Source: Prostheceraeus crozeri (lineage: Eukaryota; Platyhelminthes; Polycladida; Euryleptidae). From it: 64,000 nucleotides of DNA. The notes below the pieces were generated by a model. It was not told the DNA's origin, ran no database searches, and saw nothing but the letters and a program-made list of their open reading frames with translations. Both the position numbers and the translations under genes were made by a program. Position 1 is the first letter of the stretch; each line of letters starts with the position of its first letter. This document shows, piece by piece, positions 29,501 to 39,100 of the stretch. The DNA lies in contig CAJQUW010005757.1 in assembly GCA_907163375.1 (NCBI GenBank), forward strand, positions 1 through 64,000, read 5' to 3'.

Positions 29501-32500
29501 AGTGATACTTAACATGTGTTTGCAAAGAGCAGCATTTATTAATTATTTCAGACGCACTAACGTAGGCGATTTACCAGTAGTGTGTTTAAAGTAATATTTA
29601 TTGAATGCCCGTCGAAATTTCACTAACTTGCTGATTGCAAATCTCAAATTAACCCGGACATGGCTGCAACTTTAAAGGACTTGTGTGGATGTTAAAAGAT
29701 AGAAACTAGGCCTGATGATGATTCCTGATATTGGATGAAATAAGCAGCTCTTCAGGTCTGTTTCCATTTTTCAACTGTGGGTGCAACTCAATATTTAATC
29801 ATTCATTTTACATGATGCTTATCAAGTTTCTAAAAGTATTTTTTCATAATCTTTTCATACACTGCTATCATTTTCAAAAACCATGTTTATAGCCATTTCA
29901 CCCCACGGATGGGGTGAGATGGGTATACACTACATGTTTTTTAAAAAATGTAATTTCCACAATTGCCATGATTTTTTATTGAGCAATTAAGGTGTTTATG
30001 TACAACCGATACACAGAATGCGATGATCAGCTATCAAAATTTCAGGTGGCACAAGGAGAACATGAATTCTTTGAAAACTACCCATTCCACTCCACCCTAA
30101 AATGAAATTCATAAGTTGGTCCAGCCATATTTTCTGGCGTCCCAGGATTTGTGGAAAACTGATGGCTTAGATTGTTATAAGTAATCTCAACATAAGACTG
30201 TAAACAGATTTAGACTTCGAGATTGCACGATGAATTAGGAGTTAGAGAGGACTTTTCATTTTATGTTAGGGTTTCAATGCTATATATGTAAATGACAGCA
30301 TTGGATGTCTAATAGATATGATCTACTCGAATGCTGACTCATCATACTGCTCATTTGGTTGATGATTTCATTTAAAACAACACTTTTATCGACACTATCA
30401 AAAAACTGATAAGGTGAGAACAAAAGGTTTATAGTCTTTACAAGTAACAAATATATCGTGTTTATCAAGGAATGGCTATCCAGTCAGTTGGACATGAACA
30501 TAAGATGCGAGGATTATATATAGCCACGCTAAGAGTACATGTAAAAATGCAATCTCGTATTTTACAAATAACAGTGTAAGGTCTATACCTATCCGCAAAA
30601 GCAAATATTCACTGGAATGCAAACAGAACTTTTGGCATGCTGTGAAGAGATTTGTTGAAATTCACAGGCCTAACATACATACATTCCCATATTCTAGACT
30701 TGATGCCTGTTTTATATTGCTGACCTATAATCCGACTTGGCATTTACTGAAAATGTATGAATTGTTTCAATTAAGGTCTACCACATTTCACGCCCATATT
30801 TCAGACTGACTTAATCGACAGTTGCTAGTCAACACAGTATGAAGTTTGTGTCGAATGGGCAGAACATGTGAAGATATGTAATATGCATAACATTTATGTA
30901 TTTTCTTCACTATTTGAATGATTTTTGCACTGGCATTAGTCCTAGGGGATTTCGTCATGATAAACTCGGTTCCCGGAATTATCGATAATTTTCAAGTACC
31001 GAATTCTCGGGAATACACATCGAGAATCCTGAAAAAAATTGCTTAATCCTTGAACTTAAGATCTCAACGTCGAAACCGAACGTTCAATAATCAGGCCTTT
31101 GACTCAACCATTTCACACACACACACACACACACATTGTGCCATTTGAGGACATTCCGACCTGCTCAGCAATGTTGATCCCATATCGGCAAAATTTCATA
31201 ACCAAGGGAAAGAGGAGATCAATGCGATTCTAGTGGCACCATTCCCAACCTCGTGCGATGCCTAGAACGCACGCCAATTGCATATCAACAAAAAAATTAG
31301 AAAAATATTCAATTTTGAAAACAATTTAAGAATGAATGAGTTAAGTTATATGAAGCTTCTTTCTATGATGAATTCTTGCCAGCTACAGTGCAGGATTGCT
31401 TCAACATGAAGACTCCTGACAGTACACTTCCGTAGCGATGGCGTGAGCATCGTTTGGTCTCTCCTTGTTCAAAGCCCTTCATACCGTCAATACTTTTTTA
31501 TTACCAAATAGCGCTTATATCTGTTACCCTATAATGCTTTGCGTTTCTTATCACAACACTTGAACAGATTACGCTTAATAAATTCAGTAGTGTAATATTG
31601 TCAATCCGAAAAGGACGGATTTATCTCTATCCAATTTTAGGAAATTTGTTTGATATAATCAGACGACTAATTAAGCCATTCACTATGACTTGAGGTGATT
31701 TTAATAAGTGGAGTTTACTGCATAACTATACCATCACAACAAAATAAACCAAGTTTAACAAATGATCATTTGTGCAATAATGCCGATTTTCATGCAATAT
31801 TTGAATAACTTTAATTAGCAAGAATAATGCCGCAAATTTAGTAAGCATTACCCCATTACCTCACATAAAGTCGTAGCAAGAGAAATTCAACTTTAAAAAT
31901 AAAATTATTGATAAATGTCAACAAGCATTTTTCGGTATAAAACACGCCCTTCTCAATGTCACTATACTATTAATTGAATTATGAGGAAATACATTTAAAA
32001 TGAATAACTTATTTTGGATTTCACGCTCCTCATGGCGCGAAGTGCAAAACATGGCTTCTTTGTCGATATTTCCCGGAGTGCATGAGATCCTGAAGCCCTT
32101 TGAGTAGGAGTGTAAAGATGAAGCCAAATCGTCATGTCCTTGTCAAGTCAGATTCAAAAGGGAATACAACCACCGAAAAATCACACAAGCAATTAATTCT
32201 TATCAAGAGCTCCCTGACTCCATAATGTGGGACCTGCAAACCATTTTTTATTGTCCTTCAATGACTTTTGGTCACACTTCTCTATTCAGTAATTATCACT
32301 AGGCACTCTTTTAATCTAGGTACTCTTTTTGTTAATTGATTTTCAATTCTCCGTGACCCTCATGGTCACGGATTCCTAATCTGATCGATTTCTAATTCAT
32401 GCAACTTACCTTTCTCGAGATCTCCAATATCGTATGCATGAAGGCCATCGAAGTCTTGCAATTCTAGGGCAGACGATTGCTTGATCGTCGAACGGTCAAT

Positions 32501-32566
32501 ACTCATTACATCATTTTTGGATTTAGATTTTTTATCCGCCTGCGAACTTGAGCACGGCTCATCCAT
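2195..32566 (-). CDS. ERCC6: ERCC6/CSB orthologue, SNF2-family DNA translocase (13 coding exons)
   Basis: CSB is the nuclear SWI2/SNF2 ATPase that binds stalled RNA polymerase II and starts transcription-coupled nucleotide excision repair. The coding exons (minus strand, high to low) are 32566-32410, 25234-25138, 22581-22461, 22395-22183, 21987-21717, 20687-20537, 18955-18514, 18241-18071, 17019-16732, 16626-16531, 10945-10389, 5549-4289 and 2572-2195. All introns are GT-AG and all phases agree, giving 4203 nt (1400 aa plus stop), close to the human length of about 1490. Landmarks: N-terminal IDRSTIK...ALELQ segment and coiled coil (1-130), acidic linker, Walker [10 protein letters not shown] (about 410-418), DEGH box (523-526), SGSPMQNN (551-558), helicase-C with RAWRIGQ (827-833), basic tail with a VTWTG motif, and the C-terminal ubiquitin-binding-type region. 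The start is the first ATG of the first matching exon, with no in-frame ATG upstream in that exon. A 5'UTR exon upstream is likely but not located. Orthology is inferred from family knowledge, not a search. Confidence 0.93.
2573..4288 (-). other. CSB intron 12
   Basis: The 1.7-kb intron between exons 12 and 13 is mostly a decayed LINE reverse-transcriptase fragment in the same orientation as the gene. Nothing else recognisable. Confidence 0.8.
2878..3840 (-). pseudogene. Non-LTR retrotransposon reverse transcriptase fragment
   Basis: Minus-strand fragments carry [15 protein letters not shown] (RT domain start), [13 protein letters not shown] (frame change at about 3480), [10 protein letters not shown] and the catalytic MYADDTTLL (about 3100). 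The order fits a CR1/Jockey-type LINE. There is no intact frame: at least two frameshifts and stops separate the pieces, so it is a dead, 5'-truncated copy in a CSB intron. The clade cannot be fixed from this much sequence. Confidence 0.8.
4289..5549 (-). CDS. ERCC6: CSB exon 12 (brace helix and basic C-terminal tail)
   Basis: This large 1261-bp exon starts with [20 protein letters not shown] and [10 protein letters not shown], the CSB post-helicase segment. A long disordered tail follows with lysine-rich putative nuclear localisation signals (for example [14 protein letters not shown]). The conserved [13 protein letters not shown] piece corresponds to the vertebrate VPTWTG motif. The donor is GAC|GTGAGT. 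Confidence 0.9.
5550..10388 (-). other. CSB intron 11
   Basis: The 4.8-kb AT-rich intron contains a non-autonomous hAT element (6391-7540). Around 9410-9530 an imperfect inverted repeat pairs CTGGAA-type ends with ACTAACATG/CATGTTAGT cores. No other coding potential was recognised on either strand. Confidence 0.75.
6391..7540. mobile_element. Non-autonomous hAT transposon
   Basis: The left end is CAGTGTTGCCACAGCGG and the right end is its exact reverse complement (17-bp TIRs). A perfect 8-bp target-site duplication CTTTTGCT lies at 6383-6390 and 7541-7548. CAGTG-type termini and an 8-bp duplication are diagnostic of hAT elements. Both subterminal zones are rich in TTCCGCCG/CGGCGGAA motifs. 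The 1.15-kb interior has no transposase, so it would need an enzyme in trans. Confidence 0.93.
10389..10945 (-). CDS. ERCC6: CSB exon 11 (helicase C-terminal lobe)
   Basis: The exon encodes [65 protein letters not shown] and [10 protein letters not shown]. This is the full SNF2 lobe 2 with the arginine-finger motif. The acceptor is CTCATAG and the donor CG|GTAAGT. Confidence 0.94.
10946..16530 (-). other. CSB intron 10
   Basis: The 5.6-kb intron holds a CR1-like LINE 3' end (13182-14500) and AT-rich DNA with repeated ATTAATTG-type motifs (about 12.95-13.03 and 14.9-15.0 kb). One plus-strand stretch at 11069-11126 looks exon-like but has no partners. An open frame at 15613-15873 is not recognisable. 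Confidence 0.7.
13182..14500 (-). pseudogene. CR1/L2-like LINE 3' end, broken reverse transcriptase
   Basis: Read on the minus strand, three overlapping frames give RT motifs in order: [50 protein letters not shown] and [11 protein letters not shown]. The last intact frame (13956-13258) covers the thumb/C-terminal region with [17 protein letters not shown] and [15 protein letters not shown] and ends in a normal stop. Its 3' end runs into an AAATAAAT-type tail at about 13182-13196, as CR1/L2-like elements have microsatellite tails. Frameshifts near 13.95 and 14.3 kb and a missing 5' half make it inactive. Confidence 0.88.
16531..16626 (-). CDS. ERCC6: CSB exon 10 (between ATPase lobes)
   Basis: This short 32-codon phase-0 exon encodes [20 protein letters not shown] and then [12 protein letters not shown]. 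It matches the FCRLT...VY..F..SKEV segment of CSB. The acceptor is CTTTCAG and the donor TTA|GTGAGA. Confidence 0.88.
16732..17019 (-). CDS. ERCC6: CSB exon 9 (ATPase motif III)
   Basis: This 96-codon phase-0 exon encodes [47 protein letters not shown] and PYLIRRMK. It is close to identical in pattern to vertebrate CSB. Splice sites are CTTTCAG and CAG|GTTAGA. Confidence 0.93.
17020..18070 (-). other. CSB intron 8
   Basis: One kilobase of AT-rich sequence with no recognisable gene or repeat. Confidence 0.7.
18071..18241 (-). CDS. ERCC6: CSB exon 8 (ATPase motif II, DEGH)
   Basis: This 57-codon phase-0 exon is flanked by TTTTCAG and GTGAGC. It carries [10 protein letters not shown] and [21 protein letters not shown], rather than DEAH, is the form characteristic of CSB/Rad26 proteins. 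Confidence 0.93.
18514..18955 (-). CDS. ERCC6: CSB exon 7 (ATPase lobe 1, Walker A)
   Basis: The exon contains an acidic stretch ([14 protein letters not shown]), the Q-motif-like [14 protein letters not shown] and the Walker A loop [12 protein letters not shown]. It then carries [13 protein letters not shown] and [11 protein letters not shown]. These are the signature order of CSB lobe 1. Splice sites are TTTTAG and CCA|GTAAGT. Confidence 0.93.
18956..20536 (-). other. CSB intron 6
   Basis: 1.6 kb of AT-rich sequence. Short open frames on both strands resemble nothing known to me. Confidence 0.7.
20537..20687 (-). CDS. ERCC6: CSB exon 6 (linker, basic)
   Basis: The exon lies between TTGTAG and GTAAGT. 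It codes [20 protein letters not shown]... and ends [12 protein letters not shown], equivalent to the EDYYKQRLRR region just before the SNF2 domain of vertebrate CSB. Phase 1 in and phase 2 out both agree with the neighbouring exons. Confidence 0.82.
20688..21716 (-). other. CSB intron 5
   Basis: One kilobase without recognisable content on either strand. Confidence 0.65.
21717..21987 (-). CDS. ERCC6: CSB exon 5 (acidic/basic linker)
   Basis: The acceptor is CCATTGCAG and the donor A|GTAAGT. The product is a disordered linker with [15 protein letters not shown] and [13 protein letters not shown], like the acidic linker before the CSB ATPase. An acceptor about 30 bp upstream is also possible, but it would bring an in-frame stop after phase-0 exon 4, so this one was preferred. 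Confidence 0.8.
22183..22395 (-). CDS. ERCC6: CSB exon 4 (N-terminal region with MTPFE motif)
   Basis: This 71-codon phase-0 exon sits between TTGCAG and GTGAAT. It encodes the end of the coiled coil, an acidic patch ([12 protein letters not shown]) and [13 protein letters not shown]. The last piece resembles the GQMTPFG segment that precedes the acidic linker in vertebrate CSB. Confidence 0.85.
22461..22581 (-). CDS. ERCC6: CSB exon 3 (coiled coil)
   Basis: The exon lies between TTTTAG and GTAAGC splice sites. It codes a helical, charged segment ([18 protein letters not shown]...). The first full codon is an ATG, but the phase match with exon 2 (AG|A) shows it is internal rather than a start. 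Confidence 0.82.
22582..25137 (-). other. CSB intron 2
   Basis: The 2.6-kb intron includes a tRNA-like sequence (23401-23481) that probably heads a SINE. Otherwise no recognisable coding sequence. Confidence 0.7.
23401..23481 (+). repeat. tRNA-like sequence, probable SINE head
   Basis: An A-box-like AGCTCAGTTGG and a B-box GGTTCGAGTC stand at tRNA-like spacing, with a D-arm (AGCTCAGTTGGCAAAGAGC) and an anticodon-arm-like stem between. The acceptor arm does not pair well, so this is more likely the RNA polymerase III promoter head of a tRNA-derived SINE than a functional tRNA. About 60 bp downstream (CACCACCGCTATCAC...) could be its body. Confidence 0.6.
25138..25234 (-). CDS. ERCC6: CSB exon 2 (coiled coil)
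   Basis: This 97-bp exon lies between TTTCAG and GTGATT splice sites. It encodes [20 protein letters not shown] and a further basic helix, continuing the CSB N-terminal coiled coil. It enters in phase 1 and leaves in phase 2, matching exons 1 and 3. Confidence 0.82.
26997..27945. repeat. Foldback element with long inverted arms
   Basis: The left arm (about 26997-27330) and right arm (about 27625-27945) are imperfect reverse complements. Shared pieces include GTCTCAGYGCACTC, ACATAAATTTCWGCTAATAA, CTCAATTGAARTG and ACACTGGAGC. The loop holds a further partial copy (GGCAACTAATCTTTGCGCT at about 27313 and 27463). There is no coding capacity. It looks like a foldback/MITE-type non-autonomous DNA element; no clear target duplication was found and its superfamily is unknown. 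Confidence 0.8.
31114..31134. repeat. (CA)n microsatellite
   Basis: About ten tandem CA dinucleotides in CSB intron 1. Confidence 0.95.
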
Positions 32567-32576
32567 TTGAAAGTAT
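32410..32576 (-). CDS. ERCC6: CSB exon 1 (start codon, residues 1-52)
   Basis: The acceptor CATTGCAG lies just upstream of 32576. Ten untranslated bases precede the ATG at 32566-32564, and the donor is G|GTAAGT at 32409. The product is serine- and lysine-rich (MDEPCSSS...), then carries IDRSTIK, ALELQ and YDIGDLEKG, which match the conserved N-terminal stretch of vertebrate CSB. Because the exon opens with an acceptor, at least one untranslated exon must lie further upstream. Confidence 0.85.
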
Positions 32577-35500
32577 CTGCAATGTAAATTCATTGATTGA
32601 TGAAAATGAGAACATTCACTGACTGCTTGTTTGAAGGACAAATTTTAGAGGTACTTGATAATGATTCAGAATTGCTGCCAACCGTGTGATTCCAATAAAA
32701 GCTCTGGCACTTCCTTTGTTTCACAATTAATTATTCGGAGAATATAAGTGGAGAGGACACATTAAATTTAGACTACACAAAATTAAATTTGTTTATGATC
32801 GTAAGCACATTAGGCGAATGCCTTTCTTCCATGTGGCCGAGTTTTTGTTCATCCCACTTCCTTTATTCTTTGCTGAGTGCCAAGATAGGAGACTGGGTGT
32901 GCCTATCTAAAAAGTATTTTTTGCTTGACCTGACAAAGACTTGAACCCAGGTCTTCCGGACGCAGAGCGGACGCTCAACGACCGGTGAGAGCAGCAATTT
33001 CTGCATCAAAAATTAAGATAAATATACTAAGTGAAACATCAGTTGGCAGATAAGTCTGAATCGTATGACTCTGTCTCTGTACTGCCATCGAATTCAATTA
33101 AAGTGATGTACATCAATGGATCTCTTAAGACAAATATGACATCAGGTTTTGGTTGAAATGATTTAATAGATTTAGACAATTAAATAATGATCTGGGGTGT
33201 CAAATTCGCCCTAGTTGGATTTACAGAAACTTAACGAAGAACGCCGATTACCTCATTGTACTTCGTTCTTTTATTGCACTTGGAGTTGTTGCATAGCTTG
33301 ATCAGACAACCCTTATCAACATCGATACATATAGGCCTACATGATTCTGAACCAGACCGGAGACTTTTCGAATATAATCCGTTGAAAGCTGTCATTGAGA
33401 ATCAGCCATCATAAATTTCACTGTTCATTCATTAACTTCATTGATTATATTCGATAAGGATCACACGTACATCAGTCATCAATTCAGTTACATCAACATT
33501 TATCTCCACTGCTATTTTCGCGATCAAAATACCAATCCTGACTAATTTGAAATTGTCTTTCTCAAGAAGGATCAGTCATCATCCTGCTTCCTTACTTTGT
33601 TGACATTACGAACACTTACAACCATGCAATCATTGTTTGATATCAATCATGCTCTCCTCCGTGAGTCAATTCATATTTCAATTAACAATAAACAAATAGA
33701 TTTTGATGCCGTGTTTACTGATTCAAAAATTTAAAATTCATGAATTTTTTTACAACTGCAAGGGGAAAAGAAGTAAAAATGCAATTTAAGCAGTTGCCGA
33801 ATCACAATTTTATCGAAATTCGAAAAATGAGCTCTGAAATTCAGATGAATCACCCTTGACCATATTTTCATTCTTTTTGCATTTCTGAACGAATTGTGAG
33901 AACCAAATGATCTATCTCCAGAAAATCATTTTAATGTTCAGAATCGATTAAGAAAATTTTGGAGCGTGAGACACGCTTGTATGTGACATGTGAAAACATC
34001 AGCAGTGACTGCTGAAGGCATATTCACTCTTAAAAGGATGGCTTTAGTATTCACAAATTCGGCTATCAATGGAAACGCGGTCATGCATACTACACTCGAT
34101 AATTGCTAGAAATCTGGTCATGAAAAGGGAAGGTATACATAGGGCAATCTGTAAACAAGTACCGCCAGAATTAAGCAACCATTGGGCATATCATCAACAC
34201 ATAAATTGATTCTCAAGCGAGTGAAATAATCTACAACATGCAGAAGTCGGAGGGGCTAACCGCGATTAGATTTAGGCGTGAGTATATTAGTCGGCCTATT
34301 TGAATAATTTGCTGCATTTGTGGCTTACAACAGAGCATTATTCCATTAAGTGAGGCTTGCCCTCAACATTGTGCTTAGAAAAATTTACAGTATTCAATAG
34401 TGCGTTATTGACAAAGCTGATTGTACATATTTTTTTCATATCCATTCGGAAAGTCCGTAGATCAAACTTTTTGTAACTTCAAGTATATGCAGTGTAAGGC
34501 ATTTTATTACTACTTACGCTCAACTGCCTCATTTTAGGTGAACTAATACTTATACTCTGTTGTTGATAGGCCTACTTAATTGACTCCCGATTTAAAACCT
34601 CACGAGGAAGAGTTCCGACGTGTTGCTGTTGATCAGCATCTGTGGAAGGGCCAAAAACCTGGATAGGCGGGTAACGACCTCGCGACTTCCACAAAAAGAT
34701 ATTAGAGCAAAGGTTGAGTTTCGGGTAGTTTGTGATTCATGAAGAAATAAATATTTAATCGTGGTACCTTGAATTTTGTGCGGCAATCCATGTTCCTATC
34801 ATCATTATAAAAATCTGCACATTCAGGAGCATTACTTATACGTATAATTTAAAGTATCATGAAACTATGGAGCCACTTTATCATTGGAATCATTAACTAC
34901 TGTTGTCCTATTTTTCCCTTCAGCGCTGAAATATCAACAGGGTAATGTCGTCCTGATGAATGAATTGAACACTTCAATAGACCTGAAGTTTTTGAATTTT
35001 TCGATTAACGGTCGCTACAGCGCACCAAGTAAAAAGCTTCGGTTTTATTTCCACTCCATATGTCCTACAAAAGGGCGATTTGACGACTAAATCTGATAAG
35101 AGGCTCGCTTCTGCAAGGTTGAAAAACTTGCTCTTGTTCGCGAATTCATGTCATTGAGTCATTGACTGTTGCGACAAGTTTGCTGCTGCTGCTTTAATAT
35201 TAAATGTCAGTAATAAATAAAAACATAATCTATGAAATAAATAATGACAACTAAATTGAATTTCATCCTGATTGCTTCACCCAAGAAATTACGGAAATTA
35301 TGTAGATAAATATGATGCAGATACGTCTGTGATCTCACTGCATGTTTCTGCCGCCGCTCGCTCGCCGAGGTGCCGGCAATCGAATTATTACAGCTGATCG
35401 TAAAACAAAGTCCACTACTCGACAACCGGTGAATTGATTAATGGACATTTCAAGATATACAACTTTCTTCGGAGGAACTTGATTGTTTTAATGACTTTTA

Positions 35501-35918
35501 TACATGCATCTTTGCTGAGATGTTGAATTTCTATTACATGAGCTATTGGAATGTCAAGGATAGCGAGAAATAGAAGTTATCATCTCTAGCAGTGCTCTGA
35601 AACACATACCGAAAGAAATAAAGATTACTCTTCGTCACACGGAAAACTTCTCTTATATCAGAATTTACACTTCGAAAAATTCGCCATGATTCCATACTAT
35701 TATCCACTTGACATTACTTTGCGACGAATAAAATTGAATCAATTGAAAGCTTATTCAATCGAAAATATGATGAACACTACACTGCTTCATACTTTAATAG
35801 TCCTTTACTCTAGTAGTTCCATTTCAAAATATCATCTTCAAAAATACATGATCTCCACAAAATACAAAACTCGATGTTGTGAACACGTTTATTATTGTCA
35901 GGCTTCAGCAAGTTTCTA
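32577..35918. other. Upstream region of CSB / downstream of LYRM4
   Basis: 3.3 kb that must contain the CSB promoter and at least one 5' untranslated exon, unless these lie beyond LYRM4. A SINE lies at 32790-32984. No other gene was recognised, and no promoter motif could be placed with confidence. Confidence 0.6.
32790..32984 (-). repeat. tRNA-derived SINE, copy 1
   Basis: Homologous along its whole length to 57690-57893. Shared blocks include AAGCACATTAGGC, GCCTTTCTTCCATGTGGCCG, GCTGAGTGCC and GTGTGCCTAT. On the minus strand the head is tRNA-like, with a B-box equivalent (GGTTCAA-type) next to TTGGTC/TTTGTC. This copy has a diverged A box. Confidence 0.8.
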
Positions 35919-36173
35919 TTATTTTTCGATTACAAAACCAGTGTCTTTATACATATGGGATAAAGTCGATTGTCGTCTAAGAATTTCTAGTTCCTCTTCT
36001 GCTTTTTTGATTAATTGTGACACTTTCCTCTCATCGGTTTCGCTTTGAGACTCTCGAAATCCATCCTGAACTCGACGCAAAAAATAACTTCTATAATTAT
36101 AATGCGTGAAATTTCCACTGGCACGCAAAAGTGCCCTATACAAGCTCAAAACATGCTGTCTGGATGAAGTCAT
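35919..36173 (-). CDS. LYRM4: LYRM4/ISD11 orthologue, mitochondrial Fe-S cluster assembly factor
   Basis: ISD11 is a small LYR-motif protein of the mitochondrial matrix. It binds and stabilises the cysteine desulfurase NFS1, together with acyl carrier protein, at the first step of Fe-S cluster synthesis. The 84-aa product has the LYR tripeptide in VLSLYRALLRASGNF (residues 9-23), then YNYRSYFLRRVQDGFRE and a C-terminal helix with EILRRQSTLSHMY, the same order as human ISD11 (about 91 aa). The ATG at 36173 directly follows an acceptor-like TTTCTTTTTAG|ATTTCACC, so an upstream 5'UTR exon is likely. The TAA is at 35921-35919 and an AATAAA lies about 26 bp after it. The frame is intact; a retrocopy cannot be excluded because the coding region has no intron. 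Confidence 0.88.
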   Translation of the reverse strand: MTSSRQHVLSLYRALLRASGNFTHYNYRSYFLRRVQDGFRESQSETDERKVSQLIKKAEEELEILRRQSTLSHMYKDTGFVIEK

Positions 36174-39100
36174 GGTGAAATCTAAAAAGAAAATAAATCC
36201 ATTGAACAGATATACAAGTACTTCATAGGTTACACGCACGCAAAACAAAAGACATTTCTTCTACGAACTGGAATTCCGAAGTACTAAACCTTGTTTAAAT
36301 ATAGATACAATTTTCAGGGAAAGTGTTTAACGATTATTAGAAACTTTTGATTATGGCTTAAAAGTCGAACTCTATAAATTAGGCTTTGACACGTTCACTT
36401 AGTCAAAAAGAGAATGCTTTGAATGTAACTCCGATCAAATTCTATCCTCTAATATCCATTGTATAATTCTAATTGCTCTTTCCAGTGTAGGCAATGAACG
36501 ATACATGAGATCTGTGCCTTCATCAAATATAATTCTTATGTATATATAAGCAATAAAAGAATCCTGAAGCATTTTGTCTTATTTTTGTGCATCTCCAGAA
36601 TTGAAAGCTGCTCTTTCAATTTAAAATTGACATGAGTTAACAGTGGAAAGGAGATTGAGAGCAATTCATCAGACACGCTATTATCATGTAAGTGATGACA
36701 TAGACTAAACGATGAATGCGGCTTATTGGTCTGACGATACCTTCAATTTGCAATATTTAAGAGATGCGTCAATCCTTTTTCACTCCGAGAAAAATAAATT
36801 CTTAGATAGGTTAATTGGCTTGTGCTCATATCCGTTGTGTTTATGAAAAACCTGGCAGAATGCCAACACAATCTTAGCTGTTGCTTGGATGATTTTGATA
36901 CCAATGCAAATTTTCTACTTTTGATTCGATTCCTAGAACAACACAGCTTACGTAATGCTAACTGATGTAAATGATTTAATTCGAGTTACAAGGTGCAGTT
37001 GAATTGGAGACACCTAAACGAACCATGAATGACATCTTTGAAGATATCGATCTTCTGCTTTCATTTCAATGAAATAAATCTGTGTTGACTACAAGTATGG
37101 GTCATCAAAGTGGCAAGCAATCAATTAAATTCAATTTGCAGCAGGAAGCAATCGATTAGTTGGAATTATTTTTGCACAAATATGTTACCATGCCAATTAA
37201 TTAGTCGCAATCATTTGATGACAGCAATCAATTAATTGTAGTTAATTGGTGTCATCAATCAATTAATTAATTATTTGTCATTACTGTCTAAATTTATTGA
37301 AAATGACTAGTTCTTGATTTTGAATTTTTTCAATTTAGCCTATTAGGCTACATGAGCATACATACTTAACACGACGCATAATAGATCATCAATTTGAACA
37401 TTGACTTGGGTAGACCAATTACATGAGGTACATGTAACTATATTCATAATGTGATGTGAATATTGATAAATTTATTCTAGAATTAAATTCATGCATCATA
37501 ATTACACTGATAATCGATTGCTGAAACAAGCGAATGAACCATTTTTCAATCCAGATTCGAACTGACCTAGGCTACTTCATCGCAACTGATATATTGCTGC
37601 GGCTATGGAATTTCAGCAGTCCATTCGGAAGAAGAGTGAAACTGCTGTCTCTGAAAAGGATTTTCTTGCTGTCCTACAGGGAACTGAAAAGCTAGGCCTG
37701 CGAGTGTTGCTTCACTGTGCGCACTGACGATCAGTGTTTGAAAAATTCTGATCAATGCTACACAATAAGGTAGTGGCTTGCCGAGTGATGCATAGAACTG
37801 CAAGACAAAGCCCTGTAAAGGGTGCATTATCCCGCGTACTTCAGCTAGACACCCGCGTGCTATTTCACTTAGCCATGATTATGAACAGCCGATGACTCTC
37901 GATTTTCGTTCAGGAAACAGAGTCTGATAAAGCTCTCCAAGGAATACACGGCCACACAAGAAACATAATGCTTCTGGAGTGTTCGCAACGCACTGACATC
38001 AAATAGTCAGTCTACAAGACAAAGTTGTCAAATCCGCACATGAATCCCACGTGGTTAATCAAAATACAAACCTCGAAACTCAGTGCTTCGGTGGAGATTC
38101 TTGCACACGCGTGTCCATTGTTCGAGTTGCCATGCACATGTAAGTCCAATACAGTCTAGTACGGACAACTTATGAAGAAAAAGACGGTGCATCAATTATT
38201 CATCAACATAACAGGACAAGTTTAAGAAAATTTCTACTGCCGGCATTCCATTATCGTGCTGATTGAATGCTTCACCAAACACGCTGTGACTTGAATTTTG
38301 AACATTTCTTTGAGCTATTTTGTTATTGCAATAAACCAACGTCCGGCAATGAACAATTCCCATCTTATAAAAGCCAAAAACGACTACGACGAAAGGGAAC
38401 ATTCCTACGAACCCTCTCGATATGCAAACCTGAGAGCATTAGTGCCTTGTAACTTTCAACAAAAATTTATCCGACCTTCCAGAAACAGAAAAAAGAAGTG
38501 GACCACACCCACAAAAGTTTAGCGACAAAACCGCTAATGTGTGAGGCATATTCTAAGCCCAAATCCTGGACATCAATAATATATGAATGAATGACTTTCA
38601 CAGACAATGACACAAAGTAGATAAAAAGTGATTGACAACGGCTTTAAGCATTCCGGGCATATCCTATAGAAGAATATAGGTACCAGTATCAATCAATGTC
38701 TCAAACCAGGATACTAGAGAAACGAAGAGCGATTAAGATAGACAGCGCACCATTATCTATCTAAAAAAATAGTGCCAATCAAATGTAGAAAATAAGTTTA
38801 CTCTGAATATTCACTGTTTCCTTACTGTCTTAAGACCTATCGTATATTTGGGTAAGAACCCTTGACCAAATCGTTATAAGATTTTATATCAGAAGATCGT
38901 TATCAGATGTCTTAAATGTGAAATTGAAGATTTTAGGTGGAGTTGGTTATTTTTTCACTATGTAAAAGCATCTATATTACTACAGACATCATCATTCAAG
39001 CAGTGAAATAACACATGTTTTATTAGAATAATGTACTGCTGGGATCTTGCCTGCAGCCAAATCAAAACATCACAAACTTCTCCAGAGAAATGGACATTTT

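Larger units (their letters stand above)
25235..32409 (-). other. CSB intron 1
   Basis: The 7.2-kb intron is the longest in the gene. It contains a foldback element (26997-27945) and a CA microsatellite (about 31114-31134). The rest is AT-rich DNA with only short, unrecognised open frames. Confidence 0.7.
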
